A stretch of 64,000 bases of DNA from an uncultured Eubacteriales bacterium (GTDB lineage Bacteria > Bacillota > Clostridia > Oscillospirales > Acutalibacteraceae), in NCBI GenBank assembly GCA_910584745.1, contig CAJUDG010000004.1, positions 124,001-188,000 of the forward strand. The letters run 5' to 3'. Shown here piece after piece: positions 52,631 through 60,627 of this stretch (its first letter is position 1; every line of letters begins with the position of its first letter). The notes beneath the pieces were generated by a model. The model had not been told where the DNA came from. It searched no databases and saw nothing but the letters and a program-made list of their open reading frames with translations. The position numbers were made by a program, and so were the translations under genes.

Positions 52631-52780
52631 ACAAAAAAGCACACTTTTCTGTAAGGCTCTAAACAATGTTGCTTTTATCAGATATTTTAGATTTTTCTAT
52701 TGCATAATTGTAGAAAACGTGGTATAATTTGGTAGATTTAAGCGCTATAAAAGCCCTTACAGAAAAGTGTACCTTTTTGT
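52631..52780. promoter_or_regulatory. Invertible promoter element 2 (OFF orientation)
   Basis: 26-base inverted repeats at 52631-52656 and 52755-52780 match at 24 positions (shared arm ACACTTTTCTGTAAGG). They enclose a plus-strand promoter TTGCAT (52700-52705), 17 bases, TATAAT (52723-52728), directed away from SLH gene 2. Outside the right repeat GTAAGGGCTTTT completes a hairpin with AAAAGCCCTTAC, so the OFF transcript should end after about 55 bases. The inner segment is the reverse complement of that in element 4, with 33 consecutive identical bases (52698-52730 against 63489-63457). Confidence 0.88.
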
Positions 52781-52812
52781 AAGGGCTTTTCCCATGCCAC
52801 GCCAAAAAACAA

Positions 52813-52834
52813 GTGGAGCGCCGCGGCGCTCCAC
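52813..52834. terminator. Terminator between esterase gene and element 2
   Basis: GTGGAGCGCC and GGCGCTCCAC pair around GC. On the minus strand TTGTTTTTT follows, ending the esterase transcript. Confidence 0.8.
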
Positions 52835-52840
52835 CTTTCT

Positions 52841-54115
52841 TTAATCTAGTATGCACTTGCACCCCTCGCCGGTGTACGGCTCCCAGCGGGGGAGGCCGGG
52901 GGCGTTGGGGTCGCCGGTCTTGGCAAAGTTGGTCCAGTACCCGGCCACCCGGTCCGCAAGCTGCCGGTCCCTGTCCTCCCAGGGCCGCCAGCAGTGGGAG
53001 AGGGTATTGAACACGTACCAGAGCTCCGCCGAATGGAAGGCTCCGGCATTATCGCCGGGGAGCTTCCTGGTGAAGTAGTACATATAGGCGGGGGCCCGGC
53101 CCAGCTTCAGCTGGTTCTCGCAGAACTCGGCCCCGGCCCTTTGTAGCAGGTCGTCGCCGCCGATATCGTCCGCAAGGGAGCCTATCATATACTCTATGTC
53201 GTGTATTTTCCCTTCAAGTGCTAGGTCGTCGGTGGTGCCCTCCAGCAGCCAGCCGTCCACGTGGGGGGTCCAGGACAGGTTCTGGCCGGAGACGGCGTAG
53301 GCCGCGTCCCGCAGCTTCTCCGCGGGGACTTTACGCAGCTCCGCTATGGTGGAGACCCCCAGGTGCTCCATAAGCTTTTTCCCGCTCTCCTGGGCCTGCC
53401 CCCTGGAAGGGGTCTCGTGCAGGCCGTGGAGGCCGCCGCCGCTCTGGAGTATGGCCCGCTTGAACATGCCTTTGGACAGGTTAGAGGAGATGATGGTCTG
53501 TACGCTCATACACCCCGCGGACTGGCCGAAGATGGTGATGTTCTCCGGGTCGCCGCCGAAGGCCGCTATGTTCTCCCGCACCCATTTCAGGGCGGCTATC
53601 TGGTCCAGTATGCCGTAGTTGCCGGAGACATGCTCCTCGTTTTCCTTTTCCAGCTCCGGGTGGGCGAAGAAGCCGAAGGCGTTGACCCTGTAGTTGATGG
53701 TGACAAGTATAACCCCCCGCTGGGCCATGTCCTCGCCGTCGAACTCCTTCTCGCTGCCGCTGCCGTGCATGAATGCCCCGCCGTGTATCCAGAACATCAC
53801 CGGCAGTTTATCGCCGGGTCCGGCGCTCTCCGGGGTCCAGACGTTCAGGTAAAGGCAGTCCTCGCTGTGGGCGGGCATGGGCTGGTCGTAAAACTCCTTG
53901 CCGTAGAGGTCCAGGCCGCTCAGGTCCGCCTGGGGGCAGGAGCAGCCGAACTTCTTACAGTCCAGCACACCGTCCCAGGGCTCGTGCTCCTGGGGGCGGC
54001 GAAAGCGCAGCTCACCCACCGGCGGCGCGGCGTAGGGTATGCCCCTGAACACCACGGCCCCGCCGGACAGAAAACCCTCTACCTTGCCCTGTTTTGTGGC
54101 GATCGTCGTTTGCAT
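52841..54115 (-). CDS. Type B carboxylesterase (para-nitrobenzyl esterase family)
   Basis: An alpha/beta hydrolase of 424 residues, somewhat shorter than the ~490 usual for this family. The N-terminal QGKVEGFLSGGAVVFRGIPYAAPPVGELRF, EDCLYLNVWTPE, the oxyanion loop WIHGGAFMHGSG and the nucleophile elbow ITIFGQSAGCMSV (serine near residue 194) are clear. The C-terminal HSAELWYVFNT supplies the histidine region. The shortening falls in the middle lid region. There is no signal peptide, and the natural substrate is unknown. Confidence 0.9.
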   Translation of the reverse strand: MQTTIATKQGKVEGFLSGGAVVFRGIPYAAPPVGELRFRRPQEHEPWDGVLDCKKFGCSCPQADLSGLDLYGKEFYDQPMPAHSEDCLYLNVWTPESAGPGDKLPVMFWIHGGAFMHGSGSEKEFDGEDMAQRGVILVTINYRVNAFGFFAHPELEKENEEHVSGNYGILDQIAALKWVRENIAAFGGDPENITIFGQSAGCMSVQTIISSNLSKGMFKRAILQSGGGLHGLHETPSRGQAQESGKKLMEHLGVSTIAELRKVPAEKLRDAAYAVSGQNLSWTPHVDGWLLEGTTDDLALEGKIHDIEYMIGSLADDIGGDDLLQRAGAEFCENQLKLGRAPAYMYYFTRKLPGDNAGAFHSAELWYVFNTLSHCWRPWEDRDRQLADRVAGYWTNFAKTGDPNAPGLPRWEPYTGEGCKCILD

Positions 54116-54143
54116 TTTGAATCTCTCCTTTGCGTTATTTTTA

Positions 54144-55562
54144 TTATATGCAGTTCCTTATATACTCCGCGACCACGGTCCGATAGTTCTCCGTCCTATA
54201 GTCCATCTTCTCCACGAACTCCAGTATCTCGTCCCTTGTGACCCACTGCAGGCCCGTGACCTCCTCCTTTTGCAGGGTCAGGGCGCTCTCGTCCAGGTCC
54301 GCGCGGACGAAGAAAACGTCGGCGAAGCTGTGGCTTTCGGTCTCTATCCAGCGGTATACCTTGGTATAGTCCTCCATGGGCAGCTGCACGCCCAGCTCCT
54401 CCTTTATCTCGCGGCCAAGGCACTCTATGGCGGTCTCCCCCGAGAGGGCGTGGCCCATGGTTATCTCCCACTGGCCGGGCCGGAACTTCTTGCTTTCAGA
54501 GCGCTTTTGCAGCAGGAAGCGGCCGCTGCCGTCGTAGATATAGGCGTGCACGCCCAGGGTGAAATACTCCCCCTTGTCGCCGCTGCCCCGCTCTATGGTC
54601 TCGCCGGTGAACCTGCCGTCCGGGGTGTAAAGGTCCTGCATCTCCGGGCCGCCCTGGCTCTCGGGGCCCTCAAGGGCGATGGGCTCCAGAAGGCTTGGCC
54701 GCTCCTCTTTTTTCTCCCCCTTCTCCGGGGCGGGCAGCTCGTTCTCCTTGAGCCTTGGGATGAACCGGGGGGCAAAGCGCCCGGTGCCCCGGCCCATGAT
54801 GTATATCATGCCGATTATGGAAAAGACCACCGCGCCGATGAAGTTCACGAACAGGTCCTTCATGGTGTCGTGCAGGCCTATGTCAAGATACCCGGGCCAG
54901 CTCTCGCCGTTCACTATGACGCTCTCTATGGGTATATGCACCGGGGAGTTCTTGCCCTGTGGGTTAAGGCTGACGGTGTTCACAACGCTTACCCAGGTGT
55001 CCTTCTGCATGTCCATCTGGAAGAAGTAGTCCATGCCGTACTCGAAGAACTCCCAGAGGACCCCGATGGTCATGGAGAAACAGAAGGCCACCACCGCAAC
55101 GAACACCGGGGACAGCCGCACCTTAAAGCGGCGGGAGCGGTTGAGGATATCCACCATGGCGATGCCTATGGCGGCCATCAGAAAGCCGTTGATGGTGTGC
55201 AGCATGGTGTCCCAGAAGGGGAATATCAGGTAATACTCCTGTATCTCCCCGAGTATCTCGGCGGAGAATATAAACAGGAGGATTATCACCTCAAGGGTGT
55301 TGGGCACGTCGATATGCAGCCTTCGCTCTACAAAGCTGGGTATCAAGAACAGCACCAGCGTCAGCGAGCAGAGGAATACGTCGTAATATTCGCCGTTCAT
55401 AAGCTGCAATATCAGCACCAGAAGCACCAGGGCCCGAAGCACCACATACACCGTGAACAGCACCGGGTGCTCCCGGACCTCCTTCTTCATCCTCTGAGCA
55501 TCCTCCCGCCTGCGCAGGGCGCGCTCCTCCTTGGTCAGCTTTTGCTTTTTCTTTTTAGCCAT
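54144..55562 (-). CDS. Integral membrane protein fused to a Nudix hydrolase
   Basis: 472 residues in two parts. Residues about 35-265 have roughly six membrane segments, with an N-terminal Lys/Arg-rich cytoplasmic tail (MAKKKKQKLTKEERALRRRE). After a Glu/Pro-rich linker, residues about 325-470 are a Nudix domain. The Nudix box is complete: GHALSGETAIECLGREIKEELGV fits G-x5-E-x7-RE-U-x-EE-x-GU, preceded by LLQKRSESKKFRPGQWEITM, as in isopentenyl-diphosphate isomerase/YfcD-type Nudix enzymes. A membrane-tethered Nudix enzyme is uncommon. The substrate is unknown. Nearby genes give no clear pathway. Confidence 0.82.
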   Translation of the reverse strand: MAKKKKQKLTKEERALRRREDAQRMKKEVREHPVLFTVYVVLRALVLLVLILQLMNGEYYDVFLCSLTLVLFLIPSFVERRLHIDVPNTLEVIILLFIFSAEILGEIQEYYLIFPFWDTMLHTINGFLMAAIGIAMVDILNRSRRFKVRLSPVFVAVVAFCFSMTIGVLWEFFEYGMDYFFQMDMQKDTWVSVVNTVSLNPQGKNSPVHIPIESVIVNGESWPGYLDIGLHDTMKDLFVNFIGAVVFSIIGMIYIMGRGTGRFAPRFIPRLKENELPAPEKGEKKEERPSLLEPIALEGPESQGGPEMQDLYTPDGRFTGETIERGSGDKGEYFTLGVHAYIYDGSGRFLLQKRSESKKFRPGQWEITMGHALSGETAIECLGREIKEELGVQLPMEDYTKVYRWIETESHSFADVFFVRADLDESALTLQKEEVTGLQWVTRDEILEFVEKMDYRTENYRTVVAEYIRNCI

Positions 55563-55601
55563 TTTGTACCTCCCTTATCCAGGACACAGCCAATCTGCTG
55601 G

Positions 55602-56177
55602 CTATATACACTTTTCCAGCACCAGCCCATCATATTTCTTACCGTCCACGGTATAAGCGCCCTTCTTTCGCCTCACTTCCGTGAAACCCAGTTTTCTTGC
55701 GCACCCCAGCATACGCGTGTTGCCGCTCCATGTCTCTAAAATAAACCTATGTTCACCCCATCCGCGGTAATACTCCATTAAAGCTTTCAGGGCCTTTCCG
55801 CCTATCCCCCTGCCCCAGAAATCCATTTCACATATCTCAACGCCGAGCCCCCGCACCGAATGGTTCTCCTGCGCGTTTTTATTCTGGTCGATAGACTCCC
55901 AGGGCGTAGGTTCAAAGTTTTCGTCCAGGTAATAGGACGATACCATACCGATATGCCGCCCAGCCGTTTCTATCTCAAACCTCCAACGGATATCCGGCAG
56001 CGCGGAAATAATTTGCAGCATATCCTCACGCAGCTCTCCGGGATCTGCCGGCTCCAGCTCCATCCAGGGAGTATCAGAGTAAAACCACGCGGTATCCTCA
56101 TTGGTCCAGCGAACCTCGTCTTCTACATCTGAAAGCCGGTAATCCCTTAAGGTGATATCGTCAAAAGTGATTTCCAT
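55602..56177 (-). CDS. GNAT-family N-acetyltransferase
   Basis: 191 residues. ITLRDYRLSDVEDEVRWTNED opens it, and GLGVEICEMDFWGRGIGGKALKALMEYY carries the acetyl-CoA pyrophosphate-binding loop (R-G-x-G-x-G/A). HRFILETWSGNTRMLGCARKLGFTEVRRKKG is the typical C-terminal region of RimJ/RimL-type acetyltransferases. The substrate is unknown. It is less GC-rich than its neighbours. Confidence 0.88.
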   Translation of the reverse strand: MEITFDDITLRDYRLSDVEDEVRWTNEDTAWFYSDTPWMELEPADPGELREDMLQIISALPDIRWRFEIETAGRHIGMVSSYYLDENFEPTPWESIDQNKNAQENHSVRGLGVEICEMDFWGRGIGGKALKALMEYYRGWGEHRFILETWSGNTRMLGCARKLGFTEVRRKKGAYTVDGKKYDGLVLEKCI

Positions 56178-56342
56178 GTTCAGCGCTCCATTACATTATG
56201 TTCAAATTTTGTTTTTTAATTATAGCACACGATAACATTCCTTTCAAGCAGCTTTATAAAATATCCGGGCTTGACAACTGCGCCCTTCTGCCGCATAATA
56301 TTACCATTGCAAAAACTACTCATAAAGAGAGGAATAACCAAA

Positions 56343-56624
56343 ATGAACAGCTCAAATAAGGCGGTCATCACCGTCATCGGCAAGGATATGGTGGGAATTC
56401 TCGCGAAGGTCACCGAGATATGCGCAAAAAGCGGCGTGAACGTCCTTGAGGTCACCCAGTCCATTTTACAGGACCTGTTCGCCATGGTGATGCTGGTGGA
56501 CATGAGCGGGTCGTCCGTGGACGTGGCGGCGCTGTCCTCCGAGATGGACAGGCTTGGGGACCAGATGGGGCTGAGGATACACGTCATGCACGAGGATATA
56601 TTTAACTCGATGCACAAGGTATAA
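56343..56624 (+). CDS. ACT domain protein (UPF0237)
   Basis: 93 residues from ATG at 56343; GAGAGGAA precedes it. AVITVIGKDMVGILAKVTEICAKSGVNVLEVTQSILQDLFAMVMLVDM is a full ACT domain with a glycine at the ligand turn. In Firmicutes and archaea this small protein is usually encoded immediately before a UPF0210 (DUF711) gene; here an acetyltransferase gene lies between them. A regulatory amino-acid-binding role is inferred from the domain. Confidence 0.9.
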   Translation: MNSSNKAVITVIGKDMVGILAKVTEICAKSGVNVLEVTQSILQDLFAMVMLVDMSGSSVDVAALSSEMDRLGDQMGLRIHVMHEDIFNSMHKV

Positions 56625-56626
56625 TT

Positions 56627-57754
56627 ATGGAAATAAGAAAAGCAAGCCCCGCCGACCTGCCCATGGTGGGCTTCATCACCCGGCGGACCATCCAGGAGGT
56701 CTATCCGCGCTACTATCCGCATGGCGCGGTGGAGTTCTTCCTTGACTGGCATAAGGACAGAAACATCCTGCCCGACATAGAAGCCGGAGAGGTGTACCTG
56801 CTGTTCGACGGCGGCATGGCGGCGGGCACGGTGACCCTCCACGGGGACGAGATCACCCGGCTGTATGTGCAGCCCGGGCTCCAGGGCCGGGGGTACGGCC
56901 GGGCGCTTTTAGACTTCGCGGAGAGGGCCATAGGGGAGAGGTACGGCAGGATAAGGCTTGAAGCGTCCCTTCCCGCGGCCATGATATACTGGAAGCGGGG
57001 CTATAGGGTGGTGGATATGCTCACCGAGACCACGGAGCGCGGGGATGTGCTCTGCTGGGACGTTATGGAGAAGGCCTGGGGCGCGGCCCACTCCGGGCGG
57101 GATTGGGAGCTGTTCTGCGAAGCGGGGATCTCGCACCTCTACGAGACCATAGGCGATTATAATCTCTTTATGGCCTGCAAAAAGCCCGATACTAATGCGT
57201 TCCGGGAGCTGCCCCCGGGGTACAGTATCAGGCCCTGCGGGCGGGATGAGCTGGACCTATGGGCCAATACCGCCGTAGAAAAGCAGTACGTGCCATATGT
57301 CTTGGATTACTATAAGAGGGTATACGCCGAAAATGAGGATGAATTCTCCCGGCGCTGCCTGCTGATTTGGGACGAAAGCGGCAGGCCCGCGGGCACCTGC
57401 CTTACCTGGCCCGCCTATGGGAGGGTGAACACCATAGGCTGGTTCCGGGTCCTGCCGGAGCATGAGGGAAGGGGCCTCGGGCGGGCCCTTCTTACTGAGA
57501 TACTGCGGGGGGCTGCCGCGCCCATATACCTGCACACCCAGCCCACATCGGTATGTGCCATAAAGCTCTATTCGGACATGGGCTTCCGGTTCGTGACCTG
57601 CCCGGCTATAGGCCGCAGAAAGAACGACCTTGACCTGGGCCTGCCCGTTCTCAGGCGGGTCATGGCCGGGGCGGACTATGAGCGCCTGGGCTTCACGGAT
57701 AACTGCGGCGCCCTGCATGAAGCGGCGCTGTACTGCGAGCAGCCGGAATTTTAG
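56627..57754 (+). CDS. Tandem GNAT acetyltransferase
   Basis: 375 residues with two acetyltransferase modules. The first (residues 1-150) contains ITRLYVQPGLQGRGYGRALLDFAERA, and the second (about 185-345) contains IGWFRVLPEHEGRGLGRALLTEILRG; each has the R/Q-G-x-G-x-G acetyl-CoA loop. It starts 2 bases after the ACT gene stop, with only a weak ribosome binding site, so it is probably coupled to it. The substrate is unknown. Confidence 0.88.
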   Translation: MEIRKASPADLPMVGFITRRTIQEVYPRYYPHGAVEFFLDWHKDRNILPDIEAGEVYLLFDGGMAAGTVTLHGDEITRLYVQPGLQGRGYGRALLDFAERAIGERYGRIRLEASLPAAMIYWKRGYRVVDMLTETTERGDVLCWDVMEKAWGAAHSGRDWELFCEAGISHLYETIGDYNLFMACKKPDTNAFRELPPGYSIRPCGRDELDLWANTAVEKQYVPYVLDYYKRVYAENEDEFSRRCLLIWDESGRPAGTCLTWPAYGRVNTIGWFRVLPEHEGRGLGRALLTEILRGAAAPIYLHTQPTSVCAIKLYSDMGFRFVTCPAIGRRKNDLDLGLPVLRRVMAGADYERLGFTDNCGALHEAALYCEQPEF

Positions 57755-57777
57755 CCACCTTGAAGGGGGAACAGACT

Positions 57778-59136
57778 TTGAACACAAAAGAGATATTAGA
57801 GACCATAAATATGATAGACAATGAGAACCTGGACGTGCGCACCATCACCATGGGCATCTCGCTGCTGGACTGCGCGGGCCCGGACCCGGATGCCGCCGCC
57901 ACGAAAGTCTATGACAAGATATGCCGCTACGCCCAGGACCTGGTGAAGACCGGCGAGGACATCAGCCGCCAGTACGGCATACCCATCATCAATAAGCGAA
58001 TCTCCGTCACCCCCATCGCCATGGTGGCGGGGGCCTGCCCGGGGGCATCGCCCCTGCGCTTTGCAAAGGCCCTGGATAAGGCCGCCCACAATGTGGGGGT
58101 CAACTTCATCGGCGGCTATTCCGCTTTGGTGCAGAAGGGCTTCGGCCCCGGGGACTACGCGCTGATAGAGAGCATACCAGAGGCTCTAAGCGAGACGGAG
58201 CTGGTCTGCTCCTCGGTGAATGTGGGCAGCACAAAGGCCGGGATAAATATGGACGCTGTGGCGAAGATGGGAAAAATAGTCAAGGGCACGGCGGAGCTCA
58301 CTGCGGACCGGGAGTGCATAGGCGCGGCGAAGCTGGTGGTCTTCTGCAACGCCCCCGAGGACAACCCCTTTATGGCCGGAGCCTTCCACGGCCCCGGTGA
58401 GCCGGACTGCGTGATAAACGTGGGGGTCTCGGGCCCCGGAGTGGTCCGGGCCGCCATACAGAAGGAGGGCGCGGGCAAGAGCCTAACGGAGATAGCGGAG
58501 CTCATAAAGCGCACGGCCTTTAAGATAACCCGAATGGGGCAATTAGTGGCACAGGAGGCCTCCCGCAGGCTCAGCGTGCCCTTCGGCATAGTGGACCTGT
58601 CCCTGGCCCCCACCCCCGCCATAGGGGACAGCGTGGCCCATATTTTAGAGGGAATGGGCCTTGAACAGTGCGGGGCTTTCGGCACCACGGCGGCGCTGGC
58701 GCTGCTCAACGACGCAGTAAAGAAGGGCGGCGTGATGGCCTCCTCCAGCGTGGGCGGGCTCTCCGGGGCCTTTATCCCGGTGACCGAGGACGCGGGCATG
58801 ATAGACGCGGCCAGAAGCGGGTGCCTGACCCTGAATAAGCTTGAGGCCATGACCGCCGTATGCTCGGTGGGGCTGGACATGATAGTGATACCCGGGGACG
58901 TGACCCCGGAGATAATCTCCGGTATTATCGCCGACGAGGCCGCCATAGGCATGGTGAACAGCAAGACCACCGCCGTGCGGGTGATACCCGCCATCGGCAA
59001 GTCCGCCGGGGAGGAGCTGGACTTTGGCGGGCTTCTGGGCCAGGGGCCGGTGATGCCGGTGAACATGGCGAGCCCCGCGGAGTTTATTTCCCGGGGAGGG
59101 AAGATCCCCGCTCCGTTACAAAGCCTTAAGAATTAA
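57778..59136 (+). CDS. UPF0210 (PFL/DUF711 family) protein
   Basis: 452 residues. TTG at 57778 is chosen because AAGGGGG lies 8 bases before it; an in-frame TTG at 57760 overlaps that signal. ILETINMIDNENLDVRTITMGISLLDCA, RISVTPIAMVAGA, NFIGGYSALVQKG and FGIVDLSLAPTPAIGDSVAHILE are characteristic of the family, which has a glycyl-radical-enzyme-like fold but no proven reaction. It forms a unit with the ACT protein gene. Confidence 0.92.
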   Translation: MNTKEILETINMIDNENLDVRTITMGISLLDCAGPDPDAAATKVYDKICRYAQDLVKTGEDISRQYGIPIINKRISVTPIAMVAGACPGASPLRFAKALDKAAHNVGVNFIGGYSALVQKGFGPGDYALIESIPEALSETELVCSSVNVGSTKAGINMDAVAKMGKIVKGTAELTADRECIGAAKLVVFCNAPEDNPFMAGAFHGPGEPDCVINVGVSGPGVVRAAIQKEGAGKSLTEIAELIKRTAFKITRMGQLVAQEASRRLSVPFGIVDLSLAPTPAIGDSVAHILEGMGLEQCGAFGTTAALALLNDAVKKGGVMASSSVGGLSGAFIPVTEDAGMIDAARSGCLTLNKLEAMTAVCSVGLDMIVIPGDVTPEIISGIIADEAAIGMVNSKTTAVRVIPAIGKSAGEELDFGGLLGQGPVMPVNMASPAEFISRGGKIPAPLQSLKN

Positions 59137-59164
59137 GGCTGCCTTAAAAATTGGCAGCCCACAT

Positions 59165-59198
59165 AAAAGTACCCTGTCTAAAAAAGACAGGGTACTTT
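59165..59198. terminator. Bidirectional terminator
   Basis: AAAGTACCCTGTCT pairs exactly with AGACAGGGTACTTT around five A. It separates the convergent UPF0210 and SLH 3 genes. Confidence 0.88.
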
Positions 59199-59208
59199 CT
59201 GCTTACTC

Positions 59209-60207
59209 TTACAGGTCCCTTCCGCGGTACAGGAACGAGACTATCTCCGCCCGAGAGCACTTGTCGTTGGGCTTAAAGGTGCCGGTGCCCTTCCCAGCGG
59301 TAATGCCCTTCTCAACGGCCCAGCCCACGGCCTTCTCATAGAAGGAGCCGCTGACCACGTCCTTGAAGGAACTGGCCCCATTGGGCGCGGGCTCTCCCGC
59401 CGCCCGCCACATGAAGGTCATGGCCTCGGCCCGAGTGCACTTGTCGCCGGGCTTAAAGGTCCCGACGCCCTTACCGGCGGTGATATCGTTCTCAACTGCC
59501 CACAGCACGGCCTTGTAATAGTAGTCCTTCTCCTTCACGTCAGAGAAGCTGTTGGCGGCAGTTTCGGGCTCCGGCGAGCCCGCGCTGCGCCAGAGGAAGG
59601 TGACTATCTCGCCCCGGGTGCACTTGTCATTGGGCTTGAACAGGTTATTACCCTTCCCGGCAGTGATGTTGTTCTCAACAGCCCATTTTACCGCGTCGGC
59701 AAAGTAATCGGTGGATTTTACGTCGGTGAAGCCGGTGTCTGGCTTAGGGTCGGTACTGCCGGTATAGTTAAAGTAAACTTTTGCGTCCTTTGGGAAAGTA
59801 TAGTAGCCGTAATTATTTCTCCATTGAGACTCTGTTCCGGCAAAGAATATCTCCTCAACGCTGTTTGGGATGGCGTACTCAAGGATATTGACGTCGGGGT
59901 TTTTGATAGTGAGGGTTTTCAGCCCGGGGCACCCGCTAAGCGCGAAATCGGCCAGAGAGGAGAAACCTTCGGGCAGGGTGATGCTAGTCACGTCCGCAGA
60001 GCTGTATTGAAAGGCATGACTAAGTATTCCCTTGATACCGTCAGGTATCACCACATCCCCGCCGGGTCCATGGTATCCGGTTATGGCCTTAGTGCCGAAT
60101 TCAGGAGATGTAAAGATGTCGAAATCGCTCAAATCTGAAGCGGCGAACACAGGCATTGCCCCCAAGAGCAGGCACAGAGCCAACAGAACTGATAGAACCT
60201 TTTTCAT
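59209..60207 (-). CDS. SLH surface protein 3 with BspA-like repeats
   Basis: 332 residues. It has a signal peptide MKKVLSVLLALCLLLGAMPV, then a BspA-like region (DVVIPDGIKGILSHAFQYSS, ITLPEGFSSLADFALSGCPGLKTLTIKN), and a FAGTESQWRNNYGYYTFPKDAKVYFNY unit closely resembling one in SLH protein 1. Three SLH domains follow (about residues 165-330) almost identical in DNA to the other copies. The upstream promoter element is in the orientation pointing away from the gene, so it is predicted OFF. Confidence 0.9.
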   Translation of the reverse strand: MKKVLSVLLALCLLLGAMPVFAASDLSDFDIFTSPEFGTKAITGYHGPGGDVVIPDGIKGILSHAFQYSSADVTSITLPEGFSSLADFALSGCPGLKTLTIKNPDVNILEYAIPNSVEEIFFAGTESQWRNNYGYYTFPKDAKVYFNYTGSTDPKPDTGFTDVKSTDYFADAVKWAVENNITAGKGNNLFKPNDKCTRGEIVTFLWRSAGSPEPETAANSFSDVKEKDYYYKAVLWAVENDITAGKGVGTFKPGDKCTRAEAMTFMWRAAGEPAPNGASSFKDVVSGSFYEKAVGWAVEKGITAGKGTGTFKPNDKCSRAEIVSFLYRGRDL

Positions 60208-60249
60208 TATAAAAGCCTCCTAAACATTTTGCTTAGCGTGAGAGGTCAT

Positions 60250-60399
60250 ACAAAAAAGCATACTTTTCTGTAAGAATAAAAACATTAGCAAATCTTTTGA
60301 ATATTTTGTAAGCTGCATATTGCAAAGTTGTAAAAAAGATGGTATAATTTGGTAAATAAAGCGCGCAAAGGACGGTTACAGAAAAGTATACCTTTTTGT
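60250..60399. promoter_or_regulatory. Invertible promoter element 3 (OFF orientation)
   Basis: 24-base inverted repeats at 60250-60273 and 60376-60399 match at 22 positions (shared arm ATACTTTTCTGTAA). Between them a plus-strand promoter TTGCAA (60320-60325), 17 bases, TATAAT (60343-60348) points away from SLH gene 3. Here the stem closing the downstream hairpin is GGTTAC with GTAACC, where elements 2 and 4 have CCTTAC with GTAAGG. This compensating change supports a functional RNA hairpin. Confidence 0.85.
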
Positions 60400-60431
60400 A
60401 ACCGCTTCAAAACTTAATCGGCCCCAAAATC

Positions 60432-60459
60432 AGGAGGAGCGCCCTGCGGCGCTCCTCCT
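60432..60459. terminator. Terminator hairpin beyond element 3
   Basis: AGGAGGAGCGCC pairs with GGCGCTCCTCCT around CTGC. It would stop any read-out from element 3 in its current orientation. Confidence 0.75.
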
Positions 60460-60551
60460 TTGGCTGCTTTAGCAAATAACCTCCGGATGATAAAATGGAA
60501 GCGGGTTTGGCAGCCGCATTACCAGAAGACCATCAGGAGGTTATTAACAAA

Positions 60552-60611
60552 ATGAAGAAGGACATAGGAGACATATTGAGAAAACTATGTGATGAAAAGA
60601 AAGTGGAGATA
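60552..60611 (+). pseudogene. Remnant of an IS200-type transposase
   Basis: The plus-strand reading MKKDIGDILRKLCDEKKVEI closely resembles the 'IGxILRxLCxxKxVxI' segment that precedes the HUH motif (HMPDHIH) in IS200/IS605-family TnpA proteins. It is cut off immediately before that motif, where the sequence of the SLH gene 4 3' end begins. The open frame runs 60495-60695 only because it continues antisense into the SLH gene. No end structures of an insertion element were recognised. Confidence 0.55.
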
Positions 60612-60627
60612 GGGGGGTTGATTACTC

